64,000 nt of DNA, taken from positions 16,040 to 80,039 of the forward strand of contig JBBBWG010017779.1 of the NCBI GenBank assembly GCA_037176905.1, given 5' to 3'. Made by a program: the position numbers and the translations under genes. Below are positions 1 through 11,589 of the stretch, piece after piece. The DNA is from Azolla pinnata. Its lineage: Eukaryota; Streptophyta; Polypodiopsida; Salviniales; Salviniaceae. The notes beneath the pieces are model-generated. The model searched no databases. It saw only the letters and a list, made by a program, of their open reading frames with translations, and was not told the origin of the DNA. How positions within the stretch are numbered: the first letter of the stretch is position 1; the number at the start of each line of letters is the position of its first letter.

Positions 1-899
1 TAGATGCACGTTTCCTACAAATGTACTGCTACTATATTGCATGTCTATTTCTAGTTTGCTGCTTGTTTACCACATGTATATTGTGTATCTTTCTACTAAT
101 TGGAAGTGCGTATACTGGAAATATAGCACGTGCTTTAACATGTGTTTATTGCACATTTTTTGCAAATTAGACACCTCAAGGCATCTAATATTAAAATATC
201 ATTCAAAATTTCTTTATAAGTTATTTTAAATATCATATTTTCCTTTTATTTAGGACAAATTGGGTCTCATTTTCATATCTTGCTTGTGACATTAAGTTGC
301 AGAAAGTATGTAATAAATATGCAATAACAAGTGTGTTAATGTTGTACCAAATAATGAGTAGAGTTGCGACGAATTTGCAGTAAATAGTTTTGGAGTATAG
401 TTGTATATTTGTGGCAATATAGATGCACCAAATACTGGAATGTAGACGTGACCTGTACTGCGCATTTGCTTCAAATTTGTTACATGGTTGTTGCATAGTA
501 GTTGCACATTAGCCTATATTATCCTGTATTCGGTTGAATATGCATACATACATGCATACATACATACAAATACTCATAAATATCCATATATTTATGAATA
601 TTTATATGTATATGTAGATGTATACACACATATATTATATAATTGTTTGTTTGACTAATTAGCTAGACCACTTGATTGTGTCAAATGAGATCACAAATAG
701 TTCGGATATTGCATGTAACTTAATGTCGTGGTAAATATCCAGTATGGTCACGGTAACTGGAACATCTAATATCACATCAAAATCGCAGTAAAAATCGCAG
801 TAAATTTGATACAAATTTGAAAAACATTTACTACGACATTGACAATCGCAGTAAACTCGTCAATACCTTGTAGTGATTGAATATGCACCAATGGTTCAA
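1..899. other. AT-rich spacer, no gene seen
   Basis: Only short, biased open frames are present and none resembles a known protein. Short tandem ATACATAC-type runs lie near 540-640. From about 700 the sequence contains repeated CGCAGTAAA and GTCGTGGTAA motifs that lead into a CACTA-like end at 875, listed separately. Confidence 0.5.
700..875. mobile_element. CACTA-type transposon end (terminus at 875)
   Basis: Read on the minus strand from 875, the sequence begins CACTACAAGGTATTG, the form of a CACTA (En/Spm) terminal inverted repeat. It is followed by short subterminal motifs (CGCAGTAAA) repeated several times inward. A closely similar end, CACTAGAAGGTA, lies at 22352 next to a TNP2 transposase relic, which supports the assignment. 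I could not find the matching opposite end or a 3-bp target duplication, so this may be a terminal fragment or a short non-autonomous copy. Confidence 0.4.
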
Positions 900-1375
900 T
901 TAGAAGCGAAATAGGACATTCACACATTCACCGCACTATCATCTCAAGAAGCGAGTACACTAATCAACCACCAAAGCTCGCTTGTGGCGGGCGTAAATAT
1001 ATGCACTAATGGTTCAATTTGAAGCAGAATAGGAAATTCACACATTTGCCACACTGTCATCTCAAGCAGCGAGTACACTAATCAACCACCAGAGCTCTCT
1101 TGCGGCGGGCGAAAAACGTCTAAAGAAGGGGATGCCTCCTCTCTCAATTAACTCTTAAGTCCAGGTTTATCAAGCTAAATTCCACCGTTCCTGGAGCCTT
1201 TAGAGGAGCCCATTGCATCATACTCCTTTTAATTTTCTCTTGTCACCCACTACTTCGCATTGTAGCAATGGATTGATAAATCAGATGTGCGTCTTGTAAC
1301 ATCTGTGGTTAATGCATATGCATTCCGTGATTGATCTATTTAATTCTTTAGCTTGGATCATAGAAACAAACATGA

Positions 1376-1450
1376 GGGGTGGTGGCTAATGCGTAGATCT
1401 CATAGCTAGGAGGTATCCTAAGGTCAGGAGTTTGACCTTCTCTTACCCCT
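1376..1450 (+). pseudogene. Elongator tRNA-Met (CAU)-derived module, copy 1
   Basis: The segment starts GGGGTGGTGGC and carries GATCTCATAGCTAGGAGG in the anticodon-arm position with CAT as anticodon. It ends with a T-arm-like AGGAGTTTGACC and CTTACCCCT, which pairs with the 5' end. The order and spelling follow the plant elongator tRNA-Met gene as I know it. The D-arm is damaged (GGCTAATGCG instead of an AGTTGGCTAGCGCG-like sequence), so it is not a working tRNA. It is embedded in a ~1 kb repeat. Confidence 0.7.
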
Positions 1451-1815
1451 TTCTACTAAGACTAAATTTGGTTTAAATATTTGTCGCAACCTCGTATTAG
1501 AGCATTATATAATAAATTTCTCTAGCCCGCCTTCCACTTCATGTAACAGTCTTAAAATGTTACCATGACCTAACTGAATTTTTCCCCGAGAATCCATTAG
1601 ACAGCCAAGGATTTTCCCGCTTACTGTGCTCGGATTTGGATTTCCTCCCTAACTAAACTTTTCCTAAGAATCTAGAGAACCAAGGATTTCCTCACTTGCT
1701 GTGTTTCGATATAAATTTCTTCCCCAACATGTGAAGCGCTCGATGCTCGAGTAATTTTTTCTTTTGCGTCTCTCCTTAACTTCCATCTTTCTTTTCTCGT
1801 TCAAAAGCAAACCAT

Positions 1816-1852
1816 GGGTCGGTGGCACAGTTGGTTGACGTGTGGACCGACG
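1816..1852 (+). repeat. Second tRNA-like half within the repeat unit (also 2659-2693 and 3791-3826)
   Basis: GGTCGGTGGCACAGTTGG followed by TTGACGTGTGGACCGACGG resembles the 5' half of a tRNA, with box A-like GGCACAGTTGG. GGTC and GACC could pair to close a stem. The same element sits 380-450 bp downstream of the tRNA-Met module in the other two units. No box B follows, so it could be a second, older tRNA-derived piece or chance similarity. Confidence 0.4.
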
Positions 1853-2314
1853 GTTTAAATAACAAAAATTCATAGGCTTCTGATCTTACTCTATTCAAGT
1901 GTGTGTTGTTTCATGTTATGTATCCACCACTATAAGACTAGAAGCAAACGACATTCACATTCAAGTTTCATTCGCCATAGTGTCATCTCAAGAAGTGACT
2001 ACACATAATAACCTAATAAACCACCAGAGCTCTCCAGTGGCAGACGAAGTACGTATAAAAACGAGGTTGCCTTATCTCTCAATAAACGGTCGAGTCCAGG
2101 TTTATAAAACTAGACTCCACTATTCCTAGAGCCTTGAGAGGAACCCATCACATCATTCTCCTTTAATTTTTCTCTCATAACTCACTACTTCGCATTGCAG
2201 GAACGGATCGACAAAGCAAACATGCATCTTGTAGCATCCACGATTACTGCATATGGATTCTGCGATCGATCACTTTAATCTTTCAATATACATTTTTCCT
2301 CAAAAAAAACATGA

Positions 2315-2374
2315 TGGGTGGTGTGTAGTTGGCTAACATATCCTAAGGTTGAGAGTTCGACCCTCTCTCACCCC
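2315..2374 (+). pseudogene. tRNA-Met-derived module, copy 2 (anticodon arm deleted)
   Basis: The 5' part reads TGGGTGGTGTGTAGTTGGC, containing a box A-like TAGTTGGC. It runs directly into TCCTAAGGTTGAGAGTTCGA and then CCCTCTCTCACCCC. Compared with copies 1 and 4 the anticodon stem-loop is missing. The box B-like GAGTTCGACC and the acceptor-like CTCACCCC are kept. Confidence 0.7.
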
Positions 2375-3454
2375 AATATCCAATATATCACTAAATTGGC
2401 TTTAAATATCTCCTATTATTAAAGCATTCTGTAATGAATTCTCTAGCCCTCCATCCAATTCATGTAACACCCTTAACATGCTACCGTACCCTAACTTAAG
2501 TGTTCCCGAGAATCCATTAGAGAACCAAGGATTTCCTCACCTATTCTGCTCGGATTTCGATTTCTTCCCAATGTGAAGCACTCGATGCCCCTGTAAGTTT
2601 TTTATTCACATCTCTCCTTAACTTCCATCTTCCCCTTCTTGACCAATAGCAAACAATTGGTCAGTGTCACCGTTGGCTGGCACATGGACCGACAGTTTAG
2701 ATAACAAAAATTGATAGGCTTCCGATCTGTCCCTATTCACGTACGTTTTGCTTCACCTTACATAGCCCCTACCATTTTGTTAGAAGGAAGCGACATTCAC
2801 ATTTACATTTCATTTGGGTTCCAATAATGCACACCAAAGACCCCACAAATATGTTGAGAATGCAACACTTCAAAATAATCTCTAGCCCCCTTTAAACTTA
2901 TCCCAAGCATATTATTCAATCACGTTTTCCGTGAATTTGATGCAAACGAAAGTTTCAGGGGTTCACCCTAGAGTGAAGTAAATTTTTCATGCCTTTCTTA
3001 TACGCGAGCAATGAAGTTGCTACATCCACATAGACCTAGACGTTTGCTCTCTCCACAACTTGAATAGGAATCGCACACGTGGAATATAAACCATTAGTTT
3101 GATTAAAAGCATAAAAAGGAGATTCGTCACAATGTAATCTCAAGAACATAACAAGATAATAAACCACTAGAGCTGTCTGATGGCAAGCAAAATACGTGTA
3201 TAGAAAGGGTTGCCTCTTTCAATTAACGATCGAGTCCAAGTTTATGAAGTTAGACTCGACCATTTCTAAAGCCTTGAGAGGAGCCCATCACATCATCCTC
3301 CTTTAATTTTCCTCTCATCACCCACTACTTTGCGTTGTAGGAGCAGATCGATGAAGCAGACATGCGTCTTGTAGCATTTGCAAATAATACATATGGATTC
3401 TGCGATCAATCATTTTAATCCTTCAATATAAAACTTTCCTCAAAACAAACATGA

Positions 3455-3521
3455 GGGGTGGTAGCATAGTTGGCTAGCACGTAGGTATCTTGAGGTTAAG
3501 AGTTGAACCCTCCCTCACGCC
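3455..3521 (+). pseudogene. tRNA-Met-derived module, copy 3 (shortened)
   Basis: It reads GGGGTGGTAGCATAGTTGGC, TAGCACGTAGGTATC, TTGAGGTTAAGAGTTGAACC and CTCCCTCACGCC. The D-arm and T-arm are recognisable, but the CAT anticodon loop has been lost between GTAGGT and ATCTTGAGG. It occupies the same relative place in its unit as copies 1 and 2. Confidence 0.65.
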
Positions 3522-4760
3522 AATTTACATATACGAGAGACTTCACTTTAAATATCCCCCTATTGTTAAAGCATTTTGTAATGAATTTCTCTAGCCTGCC
3601 TTTGCTTCATGTACCAATTTTAACATGTTACCGTAACCTAGCTGAATTGTTCTCGAATAATCCATTATAGACAAGGATTTTCTCACCTTTTGACCTAACT
3701 GAATGTGAAACGCTCGATGCCCCAGTAAGTTTTATATTCGCATCTCTCCTTAACTTCAATCTTTCTTTTCTAGACCGATAGCAAGCAATAGGTCGGTAGC
3801 ACACTTGGCTAGGGCATGGACCAACGGTTTAGGTAAAAAAAATTTGTAGGCTTCCGATCTATCCCTATTCATGTACATTTTGCTTCACCTTACATACCTC
3901 TCACCATTCCATTAGAAGCAAACGACATTTGTATTCACGTTTCATTTGGGTTCAAATAGAGCACACTAGATACCCCACAAATATGTCAAGCATACAACAC
4001 TTATACTTTAAAATATTAGGTGGTCACATGTCTTGGAAACCTTTTCCGTACAAGGTATTTGATCACGTTTTCCTTGAATCTAATGCAAAGAAAGGTGTCG
4101 TTAGTTCACTATGGAGTGAAAACAATTTTTTATGTGTTTCTTTTAGGATCGTAATTAGGTTGCTACGTCGAAGTCAACCTGAACACTTGCTCTCTTTGCA
4201 ACTTGGATAAGAGTCACACCCGTGGAACACATAATAGTGGTTTGATTAGGAGCGGACAAAGAGATTAGCACATTCACCACAATGTCATCTCAAGAAAGGA
4301 CTACACATAACTTGATAAACCACCAGATAATGGTATGATCTATTTCTCTAAGCTTCGAATATGGGTATTAACATGCATCTCTAAAGAGATTCACACATTC
4401 GCTACAATGTCATCTCAAGAAAGGACTACACATAACAACCTGATGAACCATTAGAGCTCTCCTATAACATGATCCATTTTTTTAACATTTGTATGGTGGT
4501 ATTAACATGTAACCGTATGTCTTACCCATTTCTCAAACAATCTTAACATGATACCATAACATAATTGAATTGTTCCCCAAAAATCTATTAGAGAACTAAG
4601 GATTTCCTTACCTACAGTGCTCAAATTTATCCAATATGGGAAGCAATCAATGCCCAAATAATTTTTACTTTTGAATCACTCCTTAACTTCTGTCTTCCTC
4701 TTTTCAAACAAAAGTGAACAAGGAGATTCATACAAGCATCATAATATTATCTCAAGAAGC

Positions 4761-6479
4761 GAGTACACAACCGAGTTATCGACCAAAACTCTCTTCGTGC
4801 ATTATCAATTATATCGACCTTCATATGTGGGTATCAACACAGTACCATAGACATGTCAAAATGTTTTTTCCTATTACACTATGGTGAAGTGAACTAAGAC
4901 TTAATTCACATACAACCTCTCATTAATACATATAACTCTAGCATCATACCCATTACTGGAATCAAACATCGAGCATTGCACTCTTTGTCTCAATGTTTTG
5001 GCTGGCAAAAACACCTACTCTGAATGGGTGGATTCCTAGTTTATTAAGCTAGATTCAATCATTCGTTTACCATTTTAAGGAGCTGATCACACCATCAACT
5101 ATGTGCTGAAGCAACCAATCAACAAAAACTCGTGTTTTCTAGCATCTGCAAAAGCCTGAAATGAAGTAGAGCTTCTATCGCACGAAAAATCCATTGGTAA
5201 TTTGATAGAACACCCCCAGTTTCGGGCTCTATTATCATAGTGATACCATGTGTGGCAATCAAATTTTGTTTTAACTGGTGGTTTTTCATCTTGAGCCTAT
5301 GCTTGGCTCAATGGGCAAAAAGCTGGTATTGCAATACCCTAATTCAAATCGAAGTATAGTTAAATCCATAGTACACAATAATTGTGAACAGTTTAAGAAA
5401 ACATTATTGTTCACAATTCTTTGAGAACAATCAATATTATCCCATAAGTGTTTCATATTTCTAGGCTGCAAAACTCACGAGAAAGCACTTTATAACTCAC
5501 CTATAAATATGAAATGTTCAATATTAAGGTTCCCAAATATCTAATGTGCAATCTGTACAGCCATCAGAAAAAGATAGACGTTATTGTTATATCAAGGAGC
5601 AAGTAGCTCTCATCGCCACTGCGCAAAATTGTGTATTTTATCATCACGTGGCTGCTTTACTTCATTCTTTTTAAATCTCAATCTGAAAATGTCATTACAA
5701 CTGATGAGCTTTCAGGTACCTAATTACCATCATACTTCAAACCTGATGAGCTTTCAGTTCACAAAAACTTCTAAGCAGTTATCCCAGCCCAATTAAGAGC
5801 CAACACAAACAGCCATACTTCCTATTTTATGTGAATATAATATGGAAATGTGGCCTAAACATCATAAGATATAATAATTCCTCAACAACCATGGTTACTA
5901 GACACAGCCACATCGATGGAAGACTTTGATAAACCCTCTAACTTTTTCTTCAAATATACATTGCCTACATCGTGCCTTTAACTTGGAAAGAGAGGTAGCA
6001 TGTATTGTGATAGAAAAACCTATCCAAGAATCTTATTCCATGATAGAGATGATCCAAGAAGTAAAAACATTAATGTATTGAACGCAGTAACAGATTCTTT
6101 GGCAACAAGAAATATCTCAGATCTCTGAAGTATATACATATGCGTCCAAACAGAAACTGCAAAGTAAATCTTCACTCACAATACATCTTAAACCGTCACC
6201 TACAGCTTCTTCTGCAACAAAGAATATCCCACATCTCTTATGTAGACACGTATGCACACCAGAGAAACTGCATAGTAAATCTTCACTCAGAATGCATCCT
6301 TAATGTTCACTGTGAACCAAGACCTTGAAAAACAATACTTTTAAACTGTACAGATTCATTCATGCAACAGAAGCTATTAACAATAGATGTACCACCCACA
6401 ACAGCATACGTTACATGGGCAAAATCATTCTGCGCAAAAGTATACATCAACATAGGCAGCATTCAAAAGCTCGTTTTGG
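4761..6479. other. Spacer without recognisable genes
   Basis: AT-rich sequence with no frame of convincing length or similarity. Two short copies of a TACCTAATTACC/TGATGAGCTTTCAG segment lie near 5700-5760. From about 6120 weakly repeated text (AACTGCA-AAGTAAATCTTCACTCA at 6155 and 6265) shows a duplication of about 110 bp. Confidence 0.5.
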
Positions 6480-7575
6480 AAAACAGAAGACGTTGTAGAT
6501 TCCATGTGCATATGCATGTCTGCACGCACATATCTGTAAGTACTAGACACCGTAATCCAGGAAAAAGCATACCAAAAACCGCATTTAATTCAGAAAATAT
6601 AGAAGTGTCCGCAATGAGAACTCGGCATGCTAAAAAAAACAAAGAAAAGTTTGTAGATCCCATGAACATATGCAGGTACGTACGTACGTACGTATACATA
6701 TCCTAGATATGTCAATCAGAAAGATCAAAGAACGTTCATCTTCAACAAGAACATCTCAGCATACCAAAAATAACATAAAAATATCGTAGATCCCACGTAC
6801 AGATGCAGGTAGATACGTACGTACGTTTTGTAAGGGGTAAAGATTCTATTTCCTTGTGCAATAGACGCTATGCTTTCATAAGATTCTTTCATCTTCTTTG
6901 CATGTGTACTCTTCTTACATTTCATTAAGCAAAACCTTAATTCTCGATGCACTAGATTGTCCCTTAATAAGTGAATGTATGAATGGCAATACATTACTTG
7001 TTGCTAAACAAAACAGGTCCCTAAACCTAAGAAACATATCGGTGTTTCATAGACTTGGAAATGCTTTTTTATATGGTCATCTTAGAGAAACAGGGGAGAA
7101 ACTTGGATATGCCGATTGAGTTTAACCTGCCATCTGAATGCTACAGCATGCCAGAAACTTCTTGTCATTCAGAATAGATCAAAGAACATTCGTCTGCAAC
7201 AAGAACGAATCGGCACACATAAATACAAGCAAAGAAAAGATCGTAGATGCTACGCATATATGCAAGTACGCAAGCACGTATACTTATCCCAGATCCCGTA
7301 ATCCAGGTTACGGCATACCCGAAACCGCATGTAATTCAGAAAGATCAAAGAGCATCCATCAATCGTCGGCAACAACAACAACTCGGCAAACACAAGCACA
7401 AACAAAGAAACGATCGTAGATCCAACGCACATATGCAGGCACGGACGTATATATACGCATGCCAGATACCGCGATCCAGGCTACGGCATACCAAAAACCG
7501 CATGTCATTCAGGAAAGATCTAAGCAAAACATTCTGTCCGCAACAAGAACAACATTTTCATGGATGTAAATGGAG
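6480..7575. repeat. Degenerate ~170-bp tandem repeat
   Basis: A unit made of TTCAGAAAGATCAAAGA, a CAACAAGAAC tract, GATCGTAGATCC, a CATATGCAGG/ACGTACG tract, CCCGTAATCCAGG and GGCATACCAAAAACCGCATG recurs. The clearest copies start near 7168, 7336 and 7511, with older copies near 6490, 6585 and 6717. The sequence between 6840 and 7165 interrupts the series. The overlapping open frames have shifting reading frames and look like repeat artefacts. Confidence 0.7.
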
Positions 7576-7594
7576 TATCTAGACACGCGCAGAG

Positions 7595-7600
<6 letters not shown>

Positions 7601-7626
<26 letters not shown>

Positions 7627-7628
7627 GA
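7601..7628. repeat. (AG)n microsatellite
   Basis: A run of about 13 AG dinucleotides directly follows the last 170-bp repeat unit. A poly-A run lies further on near 7877-7895. Confidence 0.9.
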
Positions 7629-7935
7629 AGACGATGATTCTAACCTGTTTTCCCTGTGCATCACGCCATGGATGCCGAAAGGAAGAGCTTCAGGGTTCAG
7701 AGATCTGTGCCGAAAAACCCTAGAATTTTGTCCAATTTCCCATTTCTACCCTTCTGCATTTTCCTCACTATTTGGCAAATTACCCTTCTGCATTTTCCTC
7801 ACTATTTGGGCACTCACAAAACCCTCTTCATGTACATTTTTTTTCTTCCAAAAAAAACATGATTCATCATTAGTAAAAAAAAAAAAAAAAAAAAACAGTG
7901 CCTCTACAAAATTTCAGTCTAGTGACTGAGAAAAC

Positions 7936-8175
7936 CTGCTGATCAAGTAACCAAATTCAGCTGAAGTTCCAAGCTCCAATTCAGCTAAGAAAAAATTCTC
8001 AACTAGTTAACATACTGACCTTGCTGATCAAGTAGCAAAATTCAGCTGAAGTTCCAAGCTCCAATTCAACTAAGCGAAAATTCTCGACTAGTTAACATAC
8101 TGAACCTACTGATCAAGTAACTAAATTCAGTTGAAGTTCCAACCTCCAATTCAGTTAAGCAAAAATTCTCAACCA
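7936..8175. repeat. 85-bp tandem repeat, three copies
   Basis: GATCAAGTAA/GATCAAGTAG starts at 7941, 8026 and 8111, an exact 85-bp period. Each is followed by AAATTCAGCTGAAGTTCC and AATTCTCAACTAGTTAACAT, although copy 3 ends in AACCAGAAATAACC. The copies differ at only a few positions, so the amplification looks recent. Confidence 0.9.
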
Positions 8176-8359
8176 GAAATAACCATTTTGGGGGAGAAAA
8201 ATGACATTCAACTTGCAGAAAATTGCCTGACAATATTCGTGTGGCACGCCACTCTTTTATGAATTTTATTTTCCATATGGTGTCCCTATGAGAGCCATAA
8301 CCCTCTTCATGTACTTTTCACTTTAGTCGTTAGAATCTTCCAAGGGGGTAGCACCTATA

Positions 8360-8640
8360 GCATTGGGCCCAGTTTGGTTTGAGTCGAACCGAACCGACCA
8401 AGCTGTGGTTTCAAAGGGGTTTGGCTTGATTAAAGCAAGTTTAAGTTTAACTTGGTTTGAAGAAATCGGGTTCAGTTCAGTTCGGTTTAGGAGGCTGGTA
8501 GTTTGGTTTGGTTTGGTTTTGTTCAGGAGGTTAGTAGTTTGGTTCAGTTCAGTTCCGGTGGCTATTAGTTCAGTTCGGCTCAGTTTGGGAGGTTTATGGT
8601 TTGGTTTAGTTTGTGGTTTTAGCTAACTTCAGAGTTTGGA
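8360..8640. repeat. Degenerate GGTTTGGTTCAGTTC-rich tract
   Basis: The stretch is built of variants of GGTTTGG, AGTTTGGTT, AGTTCAGTTC and GGAGG. One open frame of 87 codons crosses it, but it is a repetitive artefact. Confidence 0.6.
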
Positions 8641-9989
8641 CCAAACCAAGTTTGACTTATGTTTTCTGACTTAAACATCATGTCATTGAACAAATATACA
8701 TTGGTAAAATTGTTGATATTGAATTATTAGGATCATTCAAACCACGGTTCGATTCGGTTCGATTCTAAACTCCAAATAGATAGATAGGTAGGACCGATTA
8801 ATTGATTGATTAGAAGCCCTCAAATCATCGATCGATCAACCGAACCACACATTGCAATCTGCTAGTGATCATCGAATATCTCAAATCCAAATAAGATCGA
8901 GACAGTGCCAATGCTGATCGTTGTGATAGTAAACATATCTCGCTTCGTGCATTAACCAGACGTCCAATCTGTAGCTGATGTAGTCGTAGACTCAGGATGG
9001 ACACTTGATGATGGAACTATTGGATTCTTATACATTATTATCGGGGATTATTATATCAAGTTGGGGATGGGCAGCTTACTATTGGATTTTTATACATTAT
9101 TATTAGGCTCCTGAATCGTCTAATCCCTTGTTAATTCTCCAATTTGCATACTACACTAATGGATTTGAATCGATTGTTTTATGATTCACGATAACCGCAT
9201 ATCAACTGAGGTTGACTTTTATTCACACCCTCAAACCTCAGACAATCCATGGCAATCTACCGATACTATACTGGTTGAAAAAGAAGAACTAAATGACTTT
9301 CTTGTCCATCTTCAATTTATTATTGTGAGTGGCTTGCAAATAGTGTGGAGAAGATCCTCTCATCTTCTTTCCTTCCTTTGAAAGAGAATATATGAGGATC
9401 ATATCAAACAATTGGGAATTAGCGGATCAGCAAAAACGCAATAAGTCTATTTCGTTTTCAACAGAAGATTTTGTCGTCAGCTAGTTGCTTACGCGATCGC
9501 GTGAAGAAGTACTTCAGGTTTTGCTATTATTTTCTAAAGGAAGATGCTACCACAACTTATTTGAGCACTCTGGGCTCGTCGATCGATCTACTTTGTTTTG
9601 CTTTGATTTTTGACCTTTTTGTCATGCTTTATTTTTTAAATTTTCGCGTGTGCCCCTTCATCATTTTTATTTCCTTTACCTGCATTTTCCTTCTGCATTT
9701 GTTCTTTTATACAGCCTTTTAAACAGACCTATTTCTCTTTCTTTTCTGCTTTGGTGTTTTCATTTATTTGCTATTTGCATTATGCTACTTCCGTAAATTT
9801 TCTTTAAACTCAAATCTATGTATTTTTTCAGATATCTTAACGATTAATCTTGTGCTTTTTTTCTTAATTACTTTTTTAGTCTGTATTAGTATTCTCTTCT
9901 GTTTGCTGTTTTTCTCTTTCATCGATCCACAGGCTTGTTTTTTTTCTTTTATGCTTTGATATGTTAATTCTTGCGTTTGTGGACAAACA
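8641..9989. other. Spacer without supported genes
   Basis: There is a short duplicated phrase, TTATACATTATTAT, at about 9028 and 9089 and a T-rich stretch at 9590-9960. A 66-codon frame at 9181-9381 has unremarkable composition but matches nothing I know and has no start-site or splice context. Confidence 0.45.
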
Positions 9990-11570
9990 GAGAGACAGAC
10001 AATCCGGTAGATCCAAGATATCTTGTGCGTTTTAATAGTATAGAAATCACCGGAAGGCCAGTTTCGTGGTCAAACTTGGGCTACAAGAAACGAATCGAAA
10101 GGCCCATCGTTCACTGAAGAGAAGAATACTTTTGCGAGACCTCTCTGTTCATCGAAGTGAAGTTGTAACAGAGGTCCTGTCTACAAACATCCGATTTCGA
10201 TCGCCCACAGATGTAACTAATTCTATAGAAATAGATCTTTATATACTAGTAGAAACCGAGATGCCTTATAAGCAGCATAGGTCTAACGAATTATAATAAC
10301 ATCTAAAGGTTACGAGGACCGCTGACTGGGTCATTTTGAATGCTTGTCACGAAGGTCATTATCTGATGGAGGGAATCTGCTCAAAGGCTGGTAACCAAGG
10401 ACTAGTTCGCCCAAAGGGCGGCTCCGGAACTGGTAGAGCCCAGGCTTGAACTCAGGATCTCTCGCCCCAGTATTGATTCAGGGATTTCGTTTCGCTCTTA
10501 CAAATTTTAATTAGTGGGGCCAGAAACGCCTGTAAAGAACAAACCAGCGGTCCTACCAATCGTCACCCAATCGGAAATCGGGGCATTGCGACGAATATTC
10601 TCTTGTAAGAGAAAGTATGCGGCATTGGTTGGATTGTTGAGCATTCATTCCATTGATCGGGTGGGGCATTGGAACAAGTTGTTGCAAAACTGCAACAGTT
10701 TGGCTAGAAGGTCAAGCATTGCCGAAAAAAGGGATGTGTATATAGAAAAGGGAACTAAACACAACGAGGTGCGCAAAGTCAAAAGCGAGAAGCTTATACA
10801 TACAAATCAAACCATTTGCCCAGCTTCCTATATTCCCATGCCTTTTGTTCGACGCATCGGAGCAGAGCGGCAGGCATCTTGTGTCGATCGCCCAAAGATT
10901 ATTTGGATCGAGCTCTACGGTAGTTCCAATGGTTGGAACACTTGGATCTGGGTTTAGATCCTCGACATTCTATTATTTGGCACAGAGAGCGATGTTATGC
11001 GTCGATTGGTTGATCGGAAGAGCCCGCGGATCGTCGACTCTGGTTCATAAAAGCTTAAATTATGCAGCATCATCAAAAGGGAGGAGCACATCTTGGACAA
11101 AGAATCGCAGGCGTGAGATGTAACTGACGCGTGGCTCGAATCCGGGCGAACGTCAGTCCGAAGCAGATTTTAGGATTTTTTTTTTCTTCTTCTAACTCCT
11201 TGTGGGGGTCCCTACTAGAAGAGCATGGGTCTTGGCTTCCTGTGCCAGTCAACTGGCTCTTTTGAAAAACCTTTGCTCTCTCCCCAGAGCATCTTAGACC
11301 CGATCGATGTTTGCATCGATTACCACGTTTTTAACTGGCTTTCTGGGCGTGCAAAGGGGTCTCTGGAGATGAGGGGGGCGCCCGCCAGCTACTGCATTGA
11401 GCCATACGTACAATGCGAAAAAAATGCCTGTAACCGCAGACGCTGTCATGGTTTCAGCGGGCCGATCGGCAATGACGACTGTTGCTCTGTGGAGCTGAAG
11501 CCTGGTCAAGAGATGGAACGGACGTTTTTCGCGGCGAGAATCATAACGAGAATTGAGTGTAACTGAAGGG
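9990..11570. other. GC-balanced island, possibly of organellar origin
   Basis: The base composition changes here. AT-runs disappear and motifs such as CGCCCAAAGGGCG (a perfect short hairpin near 10410), GATCGGGTGGGGCATTGG and GGGTCCCTACTAGAAGAGC appear. Open frames of 147 codons (10514-10957) and 113 codons (11225-11566) exist on the plus strand. I recognise neither as a known nuclear, plastid or mitochondrial protein. The texture resembles plant mitochondrial spacer DNA, so a nuclear insertion of mitochondrial DNA is one possibility, but I see no diagnostic organellar gene. Confidence 0.3.
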
Positions 11571-11589
11571 GAGAACAAACGCGAACAAC

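Larger units (their letters stand above)
900..4760. repeat. Tandem array of ~0.9-1.15 kb repeat units with tRNA-like modules
   Basis: Three units and a truncated fourth follow one another. Shared landmarks recur in the same order: CACCAGAGCTCTC (near 1088, 2022, 3163), GAGGAGCCCATCACATCAT (near 1205, 2141, 3274), a tRNA-Met-like module (1376, 2315, 3455), AATCCATTAGA (near 1592, 2512, 3659) and a second tRNA-like box (1816, 2659, 3791). The spacing of the tRNA-like modules is about 939 and 1140 bp. The second and third units also share a 3' extension around CCCCACAAATATGT (2843 and 3973). Another copy lies far away at 42205-42884. No protein is encoded. I cannot place the unit in a named family. 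Confidence 0.8.

Noticed and set aside
10400-10450. Possible intact tRNA gene around GGTAGAGCCCAGGCTTGAACTC
   Set aside because: The T-arm-like words are present but no paired acceptor stem or anticodon arm of correct spacing could be formed on either strand.
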